42,770 nt of DNA from an uncultured Clostridia bacterium (GCA_947629785.1 CANRFB010000018.1:1-42770); one strand, 5' to 3'; counted from the stretch's first letter, positions 22,470 through 32,911 are shown. Numbers and translations are program-made. Notes: a model not told the origin generated them from the sequence alone.

Positions 22470-25358
22470 ATGTCGGAAATAATTGATTCCACCTATGAAA
22501 TAATAGGTAAACTCGGCGCCGGAGGCGGCGGTGTGGTTTATCTGGCAAATCATATACGCCTTGGCAAGAGAGTCGTTCTGAAAGCCGATAAACGCAGCAC
22601 TAACACGCGGCAGACGCTTTTGCGTCGGGAAGTTGATGTTCTTAAAGAATTGCGGCATACATATATTCCGCAGGTGTATGACTATTTTATTGAAGATGAT
22701 ACTTCATATACGGTAATGGATTTTGTTGACGGCGAAAGCCTTGACAAGATACTGAAAAGGGAAAATAAAATTCCGCAGGCACAGACAATATTCTGGATAA
22801 GACAGCTGCTTGAAGCGCTTGAATATCTTCACAGCCCTACTCACGGAGATCCGCCGCGGGGATATGTTCACAGTGATGTAAAGCCCGCAAATATCATGAT
22901 CCGTCCTGATGGAAATATCTGCCTTATTGACTTTAACATTTCGCTTGCAATAGGCATTGAAACAGTTATCGGCAAAAGTGACGGCTATTCTTCTCCGGAA
23001 CATTATGGTATTGATTATTCGTTTGGCGGAAGCGATACCAATTACAAAAAAGAAAAGAATTTACCTAAAGGCGGCGATGTTACTGAACTTGCCGATAACG
23101 AAAAGACAATGCTTGCTTCGGAAATAAACACCAACGAAAGTTCCGGAGTGAACAGCAGTTATTCATCATCGGTGAAAAAAGTGATCGTTCCTGACGCACG
23201 CTCGGACATTTACAGTGTCGGTGCGACTATGTATCATATGCTCAGCGGCAGAAAACCTGCCAGAGACGCAAAAGATGTTGAACCGCTTTCATATAAGGAA
23301 ATCAGTCCGCTTATAGTTGATATTGTCACAAAAGCAATGAACCCGAATCCCGATCTGAGATTTGGTTCGGCGGAAGAAATGCTGGAAGCAATAAACGGGC
23401 TTTGGAAAAACGATCCCCGCGTCAGACGCAGGAAAAAACAGCTTGTTACTGCGGCGGCACTGTTTTCAGTAATGGCAGTTATCGGCGGAGCGGCTGTATT
23501 TACGGGGATAAAACAGACAGAACGTTTACAGGCGGCACACGTTCTGGCATCGGATTCGGCGGAAGCATTATCAAACGGAAATGTACGATCGGCGATCGAT
23601 CTTTCTATGCAGGCACTTGTTGACGATCCAAAAACATTTGACATTCCGTACACGGCGGAAGCACAGCTTGCGCTTACAAATGCGCTGGGCGTTTACGATT
23701 TGTCGGACAGCTTTAAGTCTCACAGCGTTATTGAACTGCCGTCTGCGCCGTTCAGAATAAAGAAATCGCCGGACGGGAAAAAGCTGGTTATATGCTATGC
23801 CTATGAATTGGCAATTTATGATATAGAAACGGGAAATATAATCAAAACACTTCCCACTCCCGAATCAGCATTATGTGAAGTGGAATTTATTGACGGCAAT
23901 AAAATAATTTATGCGGGGAAAGACGGACTTACCGCATATGACATTCAAGCAGACAATATCCTGTGGCAGGCTGATCCCGCAACGGCAATTACAATTTCGG
24001 GAGACGGCTGTATTGCGGCGGCAATAAACGGGAAAGACGATCTTATAAATTTTTACGATACCGCAACGGGTGAACTTGTTTCATACCGTGAACTTGACGG
24101 CAAGCACCTTAATATTCCCGAAAATGACAAATTTGCCGATGCGGAAAGAGACGTTTTTGAGCTTAACGAGGACGGAAGCCTTTGTGCGGTAAGCCTTGAA
24201 GGCGGATTTCTGGGAATGTTGGATATTTATGATTACGATGGCGATCTTATAATATATGACGCATCGGATTACGCTGATTTCAGCGGGGTATTCTGCGATG
24301 ATCTGTTTACGTTTTCGGCGTTCGGGGGCGCGGATCCCATTTTCGGAATGGCTGATTTTAAAACAGCCGAATACATCGGTGATCTGACGGAAAATGACCC
24401 TGTTGAGCTGAAAGTTTATAACGGTGAACTTTACATCACGCGGAACGACACGGTTTTCAAAGTGGAAACGGAAACCCTTGAACAGATCGAAGCCGCGTAC
24501 ATGGAAAACAAAAATATAACCGCGCTGGACATTTCAGATAAATATATTATCTGTGCGGCGGAAGACGGGTATTCGATATTTTATAAAAATGCCGGACTGA
24601 TGCTGGAAAACAAACGCGGTACAAAGCCGGATTTTGTACTGATAACCGATGAATATGCAGTTATCGCCGACAGAAATTCTCCGTCTGTTGAAATACTGAA
24701 AATGCAGGAACATGACGAAAAATGTATAATAGAATATGATCCGAGCATTTATCACAGCGAAGCCAGACTGCTTGCGGATCGTTCGGGAGTATTTCTTTTC
24801 AGCATAAATAATATTGCATTTGTGAACGCAGACGGAAGCGTTAAAATGACTGCGGATATTCCCGACGCGGATAAGATATACGACCAACAGTATCTGCATG
24901 ACAGCGATGAACTTGAAGTAACGTATTACAGCGGAAAAGCAGTAAGATATTCCGCAAGGACGGGAAAGATAGTTTCGGAAAGCGAGATACCGCCGCCCGA
25001 CGACAGCCTTGACGAGGAGTTTGAAACGGAAAATTACGTTATAAAAGCTCCTCTGCACGGAACGCCGGAGGTATATTCCAAAGCTGATGGCGAAAAGATC
25101 GCCGAGCTTAACAGTGATGACTATCTGACATATATAACCGAAAGCGGGGAGTATATAATTGCACAGTATATTTCCACAGACGGAAAATTTTACGGAGTGC
25201 TTATGAACAGCGACTGTGAACCGATAGCGAAGATACCGTATCTTTGCGATGTGGTTGACGATATGCTTATAAGCGACTATCCGGCGGGAAAAATAAAGCA
25301 AACGCCTGTTTATGAACTTGACGAACTGAAAGAACGGGCAAAAAATTACGGGAATTAA
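22470..25358 (+). CDS. Receptor-type Ser/Thr protein kinase with extracytoplasmic propeller
   Basis: A 962-residue membrane kinase. The N-terminal Hanks-type domain (about 1-300) has the glycine loop GKLGAGGGGVVY, the ATP lysine K38 (VVLKADK), the catalytic loop HSDVKPAN (H134 to N141, Ser replacing the usual Arg) and metal motif DFN (154-156) instead of DFG, with the activation segment ending SPEHYG. An insertion rich in Thr/Ser (about 190-235) lies before PDARSDIYSVG. A membrane helix follows at about 325-345. The outer part reads as repeated beta blades (SPDGKKLVICYAYELAIYD and similar), so a propeller is likely. D136, K138 and N141 remain, so activity is plausible. Its targets are probably the FHA protein and pilus components. 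Confidence 0.88.
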   Translation: MSEIIDSTYEIIGKLGAGGGGVVYLANHIRLGKRVVLKADKRSTNTRQTLLRREVDVLKELRHTYIPQVYDYFIEDDTSYTVMDFVDGESLDKILKRENKIPQAQTIFWIRQLLEALEYLHSPTHGDPPRGYVHSDVKPANIMIRPDGNICLIDFNISLAIGIETVIGKSDGYSSPEHYGIDYSFGGSDTNYKKEKNLPKGGDVTELADNEKTMLASEINTNESSGVNSSYSSSVKKVIVPDARSDIYSVGATMYHMLSGRKPARDAKDVEPLSYKEISPLIVDIVTKAMNPNPDLRFGSAEEMLEAINGLWKNDPRVRRRKKQLVTAAALFSVMAVIGGAAVFTGIKQTERLQAAHVLASDSAEALSNGNVRSAIDLSMQALVDDPKTFDIPYTAEAQLALTNALGVYDLSDSFKSHSVIELPSAPFRIKKSPDGKKLVICYAYELAIYDIETGNIIKTLPTPESALCEVEFIDGNKIIYAGKDGLTAYDIQADNILWQADPATAITISGDGCIAAAINGKDDLINFYDTATGELVSYRELDGKHLNIPENDKFADAERDVFELNEDGSLCAVSLEGGFLGMLDIYDYDGDLIIYDASDYADFSGVFCDDLFTFSAFGGADPIFGMADFKTAEYIGDLTENDPVELKVYNGELYITRNDTVFKVETETLEQIEAAYMENKNITALDISDKYIICAAEDGYSIFYKNAGLMLENKRGTKPDFVLITDEYAVIADRNSPSVEILKMQEHDEKCIIEYDPSIYHSEARLLADRSGVFLFSINNIAFVNADGSVKMTADIPDADKIYDQQYLHDSDELEVTYYSGKAVRYSARTGKIVSESEIPPPDDSLDEEFETENYVIKAPLHGTPEVYSKADGEKIAELNSDDYLTYITESGEYIIAQYISTDGKFYGVLMNSDCEPIAKIPYLCDVVDDMLISDYPAGKIKQTPVYELDELKERAKNYGN

Positions 25359-25403
25359 GCGGAAACGCGTGATTCATACAATTAACGGAAAGGAATGTTT
25401 TTT

Positions 25404-28400
25404 ATGAAGAAAGCAAGAAAGATCGCGGCACTGGTAATGGCTGCGGCAATGTCATTGTGCGTTCTTCCGTCATCGGCGATCGCTGATGAGCTGGTGACTC
25501 CGCCAACGGTCATTGATAACGCAGACGACGGAACCAACAATGGCTCAACAAGCACAGATTACAGCGAAAATTCCGGCGGCGATCAGTCTGACGGCATGGA
25601 CGACAATCAGTCCGGCGACGGAACAACTACAGGTGACGAAGTAACTAACGGTGACGGAACAACAGGTGATGGAACAGAGGGCGAACCTGCCAACAATGAA
25701 ACAGAGGGTGAACCTGCAAACAACGGAACAGAGGGCGAACCAGAAGAAGAAAATAATGATGATCCGGACAATGGTATTTCTTTGATGAGTCTGCTGCCTT
25801 TACCTGAGCATAACAATGAAACTGCAATTATTAACAGAACAGAGGGTGTTCCGTCAGGATTTGAAAAATATTCTGATTATGCTTATTATGTAAAAGAGGT
25901 ATTAGGCGATATACTTCTTAAGTATGGTGAGATCACAGACACAGAAAATTGCAGCAAGACTATATTTTATTCAGAAAATAATCGTGATTATAAAAAAGTT
26001 GAATGGAATGATGTTATTGTTCCTGATAATGTATCATCATATAATTCTTATAAGAGTACAGCTTATTTTATAGTTGGTAACGGAGATCAGCTTGATATTA
26101 ATAATACACGATACAAAATTGAGATAAGCTTTTTAAATATCAATATTGAATTTGAAAACGGTTTAAAATTTAATTTATATGATAAAAACAAAAAATTAAT
26201 TACTCCGGTAAGTTCTCAAATGTATGATGTAAATGTCGATGATCAAATGTATTATAACTGTTATCAAACTGTATCATATGATTATATAAAAGAGCAATAT
26301 CCTATGTTAAGTGTAATTCTTCCGGATGGATATTCAAGCGGAGATGTAAAGATATATGAGAATCTTATATATGATAAAGATTCTTTGACGTCAGCAAACG
26401 AGATAACACAAGATTTAATTGGCGGTAAAATGTACCAATTATCAAATTATTATAAGGAAATGACATTTGCTGTTACTAAATCGTCCGGATATGTAAAATT
26501 GATACCTGTACGTTTTTCTGTTTATACTAATAGTACCATCGGATATTATATTGAATTAAAATCTCTTTCCGGCGACTTAGGTTCAATATATGATCCATAT
26601 GCTGATTCATACTATTATCCCGGTGGATCTGTTTTTTATGAAAAAACAAGCTTTAATGATGTAAACGCAACAATAACAGCAAGTTATAACGGAACCGGCT
26701 ATAAAGGGGCAGAATTTGCTTGCTTTGGTCATTATAACAGTATAGCAGATGCTCGTGCCGCCGGAGAAGCGGATATATCAAGTTCTTTGTTTAGTCCAAG
26801 TGGCGCACCTGTTGATTTTTCAAGATTTACCGAAGAAAATACAGTTATTCATGGTGGAACGCGGATAACAACAAGAAAAATAGATATTACTGTATTTGAC
26901 AAAAACGGCGTTGTTTTTCCTTTAACCTACAACTATTCAATCACACCGCTTGAAAAAAAGATCAAAAAAGATACTTATAACACAGATACATATTTTAATA
27001 TATATGCTGTAGGAATTGATGATACCGCTAAGCCATATCTTCACGATTATGCTGTAAGTTCATATAATGACAGTTATTTTATGAATGGCTATCAGACCGT
27101 TTTTATACTTAATAATGATGATAGTCCCGTTATAAATGGTACAGAAATATACCCGTACTTTAACACAAGTGGTGGAGCAAGAATAAACAGAAGAGATATT
27201 TCCGGAGAACAATTCAGTGGTAAATCGCCTGTAACATTCACTGCTCCGGAAACAGTAGTCAAATATTATGCATCATCAGAAAACAACACAAATTTAAAAA
27301 ATTATTGGGTAACATTTGTTACTCAGCAGGAAGGTCCGCATCTGTTTGTAAACGGAGCAAATATTGAAGAAAATTACAGCACAAATAATAATCCAAAACG
27401 TGAAGTATTTCTGAACAAATCACATAATTATGTACATGATATTTTAATTGCAAATACAGGTAATCAAACACTTACGGGTATTACTGCTACATTAAGTAGT
27501 GACACTAATGGTGTAAAGCTTGACCCATATTGGCAGGTCACCGAAAACAGTATAGGACAGCTGAATCCTTTTACGACAACTTCCTACAGCGGAATTGACA
27601 ATATAGCTAAAATACGTCTTGTTCCTGTAAATGAAGATGATTTCACAGTTATTTCTGGAACGCTTACAATTTCCAGTGAAAACGGTGGTTCGTATGATAT
27701 TGAGCTTTCAGGTATCGCAGGTGTCCCTAAGATCACCACGACACAGGCTGATATTTATGAAGGAGTTAAATATGTACCTTATTCATGCTTTATCGGAACA
27801 AACAATATGTACGAATCGGATAAAATGACATTTAAACTTGTCGGAGATCTTCCCGATGGGCTGACATTGAATGAGCATACAGGAGAAATATACGGCGTTC
27901 CGAAAAAAGCGGGTTCATTCCCTATAACAGTACAAGCGACATATACAGGAAATGTGCCTACAGACAGCGATGAATATACAAGTACAGCTTCATATATACT
28001 TGTTATTAAGGATAATACAGATGATAATGTAGATGCTGTTAATAGCGATAAACAAGGTAAAGAACTTACTAAGAGCATTGACAAATACCTTACTGTATAT
28101 TACAATGGCAAAAACGGAAATTATCCCATAAGCATTGACAGAGTAGAAACGGAAAACGGCGGTCTGCTCAGTAATGAGATCTTTGAGTCACAGGGAAAAT
28201 ATGCCGATGAATTCATGGCATTTTACCTTGACGGTGAAAATCTTAAAGAAGGACAAGATTATAATGCCGTTGAAGGTTCAACTGTCATTACGATAGTTGA
28301 GCAGACATTAAAAAATCTTGCTATCGAAGATAATTCCACACATACGCTTGCAGCAGAGTTCAGAGAAGGTAAAGACCCAAATAAAGCACTTTCAAGATCA

Positions 28401-29021
28401 GCCCAGAATATTCACCTGAAGTATGTAAATTTACACCCCGAAAATGACATTACAACAAACGGCTCCGGCAATTCCGGCAGCACATCAAATCCCGGCAGCA
28501 CGGCAAATTCCGCAAGTTCAACAACAATTGCGCCGGTAACCAAGAGCACAATAACCACTGTAATGAACCTTGTTGACGAAAACGGAAATCCGCTTTCGGG
28601 AATTTCTCTTGAACTTCATTCCGATCCCATGACCGCGGTAACGGACGAGAACGGTGCGGCGGAATTCAAGGAAGTTGACTTCGGAAAACATACTCTTTAT
28701 GTAAAGGACAGCGAAGGAAAAACACTGGCAAAACAGACATTCTATGTTGCTTCCGGAACCGAATTCAAAATAAAGGGAGACGTTATCACTGCTAAGAAAG
28801 GCGAGCCGTTATATCTGTCAGTAAGATTTGACGGTTCGGAAATAACTTTCCTTTCAGCAGGAGAAGATGTTTCCGCCGGAGCAGGAATCGGCAGCACCGG
28901 TGAGATCATTGGCAATTATATGCGCAGCGGAGAATTTTATATAATGCTCGTGCTGATATTGTTCCCGATAATTGGTCTGGCTGCGGCTATGGTTTTGTTT
29001 GCAAAAAAACGCAATAATTAA
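25404..29021 (+). CDS. Giant secreted, membrane-anchored surface protein A
   Basis: A 1205-residue protein with a signal peptide (basic start, LVMAAAMSLCVLPSSAIA), an acidic low-complexity linker containing TEGEPANN repeats (27-bp units from 25674), a long beta-rich body, a putative Ig-like He_PIG unit (DLPDGLTLNEHTGEIYGVPKKAG), and near the C-terminus a Cna-B/carboxypeptidase-regulatory-like fold (VDENGNPLSGISLELHSD). A Ser/Thr/Gly/Asn linker precedes the Cna-B-like unit. It ends in a membrane helix and KKRNN without an LPxTG sorting signal. AAAGGA at 25389-25394 fits the ATG at 25404, not the one at 25395. Position at the end of the Tad locus suggests an adhesin or pilus-associated surface protein. 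Paralogous to the next gene. Confidence 0.75.
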   Translation: MKKARKIAALVMAAAMSLCVLPSSAIADELVTPPTVIDNADDGTNNGSTSTDYSENSGGDQSDGMDDNQSGDGTTTGDEVTNGDGTTGDGTEGEPANNETEGEPANNGTEGEPEEENNDDPDNGISLMSLLPLPEHNNETAIINRTEGVPSGFEKYSDYAYYVKEVLGDILLKYGEITDTENCSKTIFYSENNRDYKKVEWNDVIVPDNVSSYNSYKSTAYFIVGNGDQLDINNTRYKIEISFLNINIEFENGLKFNLYDKNKKLITPVSSQMYDVNVDDQMYYNCYQTVSYDYIKEQYPMLSVILPDGYSSGDVKIYENLIYDKDSLTSANEITQDLIGGKMYQLSNYYKEMTFAVTKSSGYVKLIPVRFSVYTNSTIGYYIELKSLSGDLGSIYDPYADSYYYPGGSVFYEKTSFNDVNATITASYNGTGYKGAEFACFGHYNSIADARAAGEADISSSLFSPSGAPVDFSRFTEENTVIHGGTRITTRKIDITVFDKNGVVFPLTYNYSITPLEKKIKKDTYNTDTYFNIYAVGIDDTAKPYLHDYAVSSYNDSYFMNGYQTVFILNNDDSPVINGTEIYPYFNTSGGARINRRDISGEQFSGKSPVTFTAPETVVKYYASSENNTNLKNYWVTFVTQQEGPHLFVNGANIEENYSTNNNPKREVFLNKSHNYVHDILIANTGNQTLTGITATLSSDTNGVKLDPYWQVTENSIGQLNPFTTTSYSGIDNIAKIRLVPVNEDDFTVISGTLTISSENGGSYDIELSGIAGVPKITTTQADIYEGVKYVPYSCFIGTNNMYESDKMTFKLVGDLPDGLTLNEHTGEIYGVPKKAGSFPITVQATYTGNVPTDSDEYTSTASYILVIKDNTDDNVDAVNSDKQGKELTKSIDKYLTVYYNGKNGNYPISIDRVETENGGLLSNEIFESQGKYADEFMAFYLDGENLKEGQDYNAVEGSTVITIVEQTLKNLAIEDNSTHTLAAEFREGKDPNKALSRSAQNIHLKYVNLHPENDITTNGSGNSGSTSNPGSTANSASSTTIAPVTKSTITTVMNLVDENGNPLSGISLELHSDPMTAVTDENGAAEFKEVDFGKHTLYVKDSEGKTLAKQTFYVASGTEFKIKGDVITAKKGEPLYLSVRFDGSEITFLSAGEDVSAGAGIGSTGEIIGNYMRSGEFYIMLVLILFPIIGLAAAMVLFAKKRNN

Positions 29022-29029
29022 TATCCTGT

Positions 29030-29066
29030 CATAGAAGCAAACCGATAATTTCGGTTTGCTTCTATG
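29030..29066 (+). repeat. 16-bp perfect hairpin between the two surface-protein genes
   Basis: CATAGAAGCAAACCGA (29030-29045) is complementary to 29051-29066 around a 5-nt loop. Few T residues follow on the right, so it is more likely an mRNA-stabilising or partial termination structure than a full terminator. Confidence 0.65.
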
Positions 29067-29098
29067 TATAAACGGTAATTAGCGAAAGGAATGATTTT

Positions 29099-32000
29099 TT
29101 GAAAAGATTGGAGAAGTTTTCAGCCGCAATTCTTGCAGCGGCACTGTCGCTTTGCCTTTTCCCAAGAGTTGTTGCGGACGATATGGCTGTATCTGTTTCC
29201 GAAACTGCCATGGAAACGACTGTTACCGCCGAAAGTGAAACCGCCGTGGAAACGACTGTTTCCGCCGAGAGTGAAACCGCCGTGGAAACGACCGTTTCTG
29301 CCGAAAGTGAAACCGATCCGGAAGCGGAAGATGAAAATTACGGAATAGCTCCGGCAAGTCTGCTTCCCTTGGAACCAACGGAAATTGAAGTGTATCTGGA
29401 GAGATATAATGCTTACGGGCTTGAGGACAAGCCAAAATGTTCTTTTTATGTAAGAGAAGCTCTGGAAAGTGTTCTCGGAGCGGATTATAAGGGAATTATT
29501 GCGTATTCGTATGATACTTCAAATTACAGGAGCAATTATTCGCTTATAGGCTGGAATGATATTATAACTCCGCGCAGTGTTACATATGACAATGATGAGA
29601 AATACGGATATATAAGCTACACAAATGTATATTTTCTCATAGGCGGGGATCAGCTCGATCCGGAAAGTCCATGTTACGATGTGTGCCTGAAATTTAAATA
29701 TTTTGACATTGCAGAGGACAGGGAAGTCCTTATTGATCGTTCACAGGGTATGCCTGTTGAACTTCAGGACAGATCAGATTATACTTTTTTTGTGAAAGAA
29801 GTTCTGAGTGATATAGACGACAGCGTAAAAATTTCATATTCGTTAAATGAAAATTCCGCTTATTCACAGATAAAGCTTGATGATACGCTTGAAATTGACT
29901 GCGATTTTATAGATACTAAAGAAAATATTTATTATGATTATGTATATTTTATTCTGGACGATGGTCAGAACGTTCCGAAAAGATACTGCATAAAAGTAAA
30001 ATTCAAGCTCTTTGACACGTTAAATGATTTTGCGGAAAAAATCCGCATTTACGGTGAGGATAATGAGCGTATAGGCGAATTTTCAAGACGTAATATAACT
30101 TTGTCAAATACAAATTTTGAAAAAGGCGAATACCCCGGAATGCTTATTTCGCTTCCGGAAGGATATTCCGCCGATAATGTGACCGTATATGACGGGTCGT
30201 TCAGTTTGCAGTCCGAACTTGATCCGACAAAGAATATAACCGATAAGATACTGTACACCGGCGCAAGGGATACGCTTCCATATCCGATGGATCATTATGA
30301 TTATTCTGATGACAGCAATGGTTACAGGACGGCGTATAAGAATATTACATTCGCTGTTAAAATGCCGGTGGGAAGCGTTAAATTGATCCGGAGAGAATAT
30401 ACTGTTGAGATCACGTCTAATTATGTCAGCCTGATTCCTGTCAGATATGAAAGTATTAATAATTATTATGAATTTTATAATGAAAAGCTTTATCCTACGG
30501 GAATTGCCTATTCTTATACAGCGGACAGTGTTGAAGACGCAGAGATAAAAATAAAAGCAAATTATTATGATTATATAGGCAGTAAAAAAGCTGATACGGG
30601 AATTACATTTGCGTGCTATGGATCTTATTCAAAAGAAAGTGACGCTAAGGATAAACCCAACATAAAGGAAAGCATTTTTTCATCTGACGGAATTGCTGTT
30701 GACACATCAGTGTTCCGTGAAGAAACCAAGTACGACATTGACGGAAATGAACTGACTTTGTATGCCGTGGATTTTACATTCATAGATATTTATGAATATA
30801 TTTATAATGAAACGATATACTTTATTGTTGTTCCGGAAGAGGAAGAAGAACCTGTTCTGCCGGACGGTACGTCGTTTTATATTGAGGGCGTGAAGAAAAA
30901 GGTCATTGATTCGGAAGGCAAGGAAAAGATGGAATCCTATAACAAATATATTGTTTCTCCGAGTGATGACAGCTATTATTATCAGAAAAATTACCGCACG
31001 GTGTTTATTATGGACGGTGATGAATCCATCACAAGAGGTACAAGTATATATCCTGTTTTCAGTGCATCAAAAGGCTCGGAAGTTTACTGTGACGGAGTAC
31101 CCGTACATTCGGCAGAATCGCCGCTTGATTTTATTTCGGAAATGTCGCACCAGTATACGGTAGCAGCCGGCAATAAGATCAACACGGAAAGTTACTGGGT
31201 GACTTATGTTACACAGGATAAAAACGGTTCTAAACTATTTGTAAACGGAGCAAATGTATGGGATCATTACAGTGAGGATACGCATAAGCCGCAGCGTGAG
31301 GTGTTTTTGGATTCTGCCTCGGATTACCATGATATTCTTTTTGCAAATATCGGCAGCGCTCAGATGACAGGTATCACAGCGGAACTGACTGATGCTTCCG
31401 GAGTAAAACTTGATCCGTATTGGAACATAACGGGAAATGTAAGATCATTGGCAGCATTCACAAGTACGAGTAACCCTAATAATATCGCCAAATTGCGTCT
31501 TGTTCCCGATATTGGTGAAGACGAATTTGCTGTGATCTCCGGACTCCTTACGATCTCGGCTGACGGCAATACACCTGTGGAGATCGAAATTACCGGAACT
31601 GCCGGAACTCCGCGCATTACCACGGAAAATATCATTAGCGGCATAAAATATGTTCCGTATCAGAGTATAATTATGACAAATAGCACTGATAAGGAAAATA
31701 TGATGGAATTTTCCTGCGAGGGCGGACTTCCGGAAGGGCTTTCATTGCTGAAAACAGGTGAAATATACGGAATTCCGAAAGAAGCGGGTGAGTTTACTTT
31801 TAATGTAAGAGCTGATTATAAATACAGTGATGATGAAGTTCTTACAGCGCGCAGAACATTTACAATTACGATCGAAGAAAATGAGGACGCTAATGTTGAA
31901 AGCGCAAATGATGATCCTGATCAGGGTGAAAAACTTATTGACAGCGTTTCAAAAAATATTACTCTGCATTATGACGGAATGGACGGAAATTTACCTAATA

Positions 32001-32899
32001 TAACAGGAATTGACATCGGAAGCAATGTATTCCATTCAGACGGCAAATTTTCCGATTTCAAAGGTTTTTACATTGACGGAAAACTGCTTATGCAGGATAT
32101 GGATTATATCGCCGAGGAAGGTTCTACAAAGATAACCGTTTTGCAGCAGACGTTCAAAAACATAGAAATGCAGAACGGATCGCGGCATACTCTTGCAGCT
32201 GAATTCAAGGACAGCAACGGGAAACTTACAAGATCTGCGCAGAATATTTACCTGAATTATGTTGGCAAGGGAGACGTTCCTGATTACGAAAAAAATCCTG
32301 ACAACAGACCGTCTGATAATGTTGTTCCGACAGATAAAACCGATAAGACAGACGGAGACGGAACAGACGAAACTGACGATTCCGAATCCGGAAGCGGAAA
32401 TTCCAAAAATGAGTATATAACCATTGAAATGAATATAATTTCTCCGGATAATAAACCCATTCAGGGAATATCTGTTGAACTTCATTCGGATCCGATGTAT
32501 GCGGAAACCGACAGTGAGGGAAATGTTTCGTTTGAAAATGTAGAATTCGGACGGCATACTTTATTTATCAGAGATAAAGGAAATAAATCTACCGCATCGA
32601 AAAAGTTTCATTTGATGTCAGGCAAAAAAACAAAAATGAACGGTGATATTATTACTGCAAAATCAGGAGAAACGCTTTCGCTGGCGGTTGAATATGACGG
32701 TTCTAAAATAAAAATAATTTCTGCGGCTGTTGAAGATGTTTCAGCAGAAGCCGGAACGGTCAGAACAGCAGCCGAAACGCTGGACAGTGGTGTTCATAAA
32801 CGTTTTTGGAAATTCCCGATTGTAATTATGTGTGTATGTGTAACAGCGGGTGTTTCTTTAACTATCGTATTTATTATCCGCAAAAAACGTAAGAATTAA
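29099..32899 (+). CDS. Giant secreted, membrane-anchored surface protein B (paralogue)
   Basis: A 1266-residue protein, 30-50% similar by eye to the previous one through the body and C-terminus: SYWVTYVTQ, KLFVNGAN, REVFLD, GVKLDPYW, the Ig-like unit GLPEGLSLLKTGEIYGIPKEAG, and GISVELHSDPM. It has a signal peptide (SAAILAAALSLCLFPRVVA) and three 12-residue tandem repeats (ETAVETTVSAES) at 29201-29308. It contains a second copy of the body's first unit that the paralogue appears to have once. The end is a membrane helix and RKKRKN, again without LPxTG. The start is TTG at 29099 with AAAGGA 9 nt upstream, since the nearby ATG at 29091 is closed after three codons. Probable adhesin or surface partner of the pilus. 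Confidence 0.75.
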   Translation: MKRLEKFSAAILAAALSLCLFPRVVADDMAVSVSETAMETTVTAESETAVETTVSAESETAVETTVSAESETDPEAEDENYGIAPASLLPLEPTEIEVYLERYNAYGLEDKPKCSFYVREALESVLGADYKGIIAYSYDTSNYRSNYSLIGWNDIITPRSVTYDNDEKYGYISYTNVYFLIGGDQLDPESPCYDVCLKFKYFDIAEDREVLIDRSQGMPVELQDRSDYTFFVKEVLSDIDDSVKISYSLNENSAYSQIKLDDTLEIDCDFIDTKENIYYDYVYFILDDGQNVPKRYCIKVKFKLFDTLNDFAEKIRIYGEDNERIGEFSRRNITLSNTNFEKGEYPGMLISLPEGYSADNVTVYDGSFSLQSELDPTKNITDKILYTGARDTLPYPMDHYDYSDDSNGYRTAYKNITFAVKMPVGSVKLIRREYTVEITSNYVSLIPVRYESINNYYEFYNEKLYPTGIAYSYTADSVEDAEIKIKANYYDYIGSKKADTGITFACYGSYSKESDAKDKPNIKESIFSSDGIAVDTSVFREETKYDIDGNELTLYAVDFTFIDIYEYIYNETIYFIVVPEEEEEPVLPDGTSFYIEGVKKKVIDSEGKEKMESYNKYIVSPSDDSYYYQKNYRTVFIMDGDESITRGTSIYPVFSASKGSEVYCDGVPVHSAESPLDFISEMSHQYTVAAGNKINTESYWVTYVTQDKNGSKLFVNGANVWDHYSEDTHKPQREVFLDSASDYHDILFANIGSAQMTGITAELTDASGVKLDPYWNITGNVRSLAAFTSTSNPNNIAKLRLVPDIGEDEFAVISGLLTISADGNTPVEIEITGTAGTPRITTENIISGIKYVPYQSIIMTNSTDKENMMEFSCEGGLPEGLSLLKTGEIYGIPKEAGEFTFNVRADYKYSDDEVLTARRTFTITIEENEDANVESANDDPDQGEKLIDSVSKNITLHYDGMDGNLPNITGIDIGSNVFHSDGKFSDFKGFYIDGKLLMQDMDYIAEEGSTKITVLQQTFKNIEMQNGSRHTLAAEFKDSNGKLTRSAQNIYLNYVGKGDVPDYEKNPDNRPSDNVVPTDKTDKTDGDGTDETDDSESGSGNSKNEYITIEMNIISPDNKPIQGISVELHSDPMYAETDSEGNVSFENVEFGRHTLFIRDKGNKSTASKKFHLMSGKKTKMNGDIITAKSGETLSLAVEYDGSKIKIISAAVEDVSAEAGTVRTAAETLDSGVHKRFWKFPIVIMCVCVTAGVSLTIVFIIRKKRKN
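29201..29308 (+). repeat. Three tandem 36-bp repeats in surface protein B
   Basis: Units 29201-29236, 29237-29272 and 29273-29308 differ at only a few positions and encode ETAxETTVxAES. They are in frame, so gain or loss of units changes only the length of the Thr/Ser/Glu stalk next to the signal peptide. Confidence 0.85.
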
Positions 32900-32911
32900 T
32901 TTTTAAAAGCC

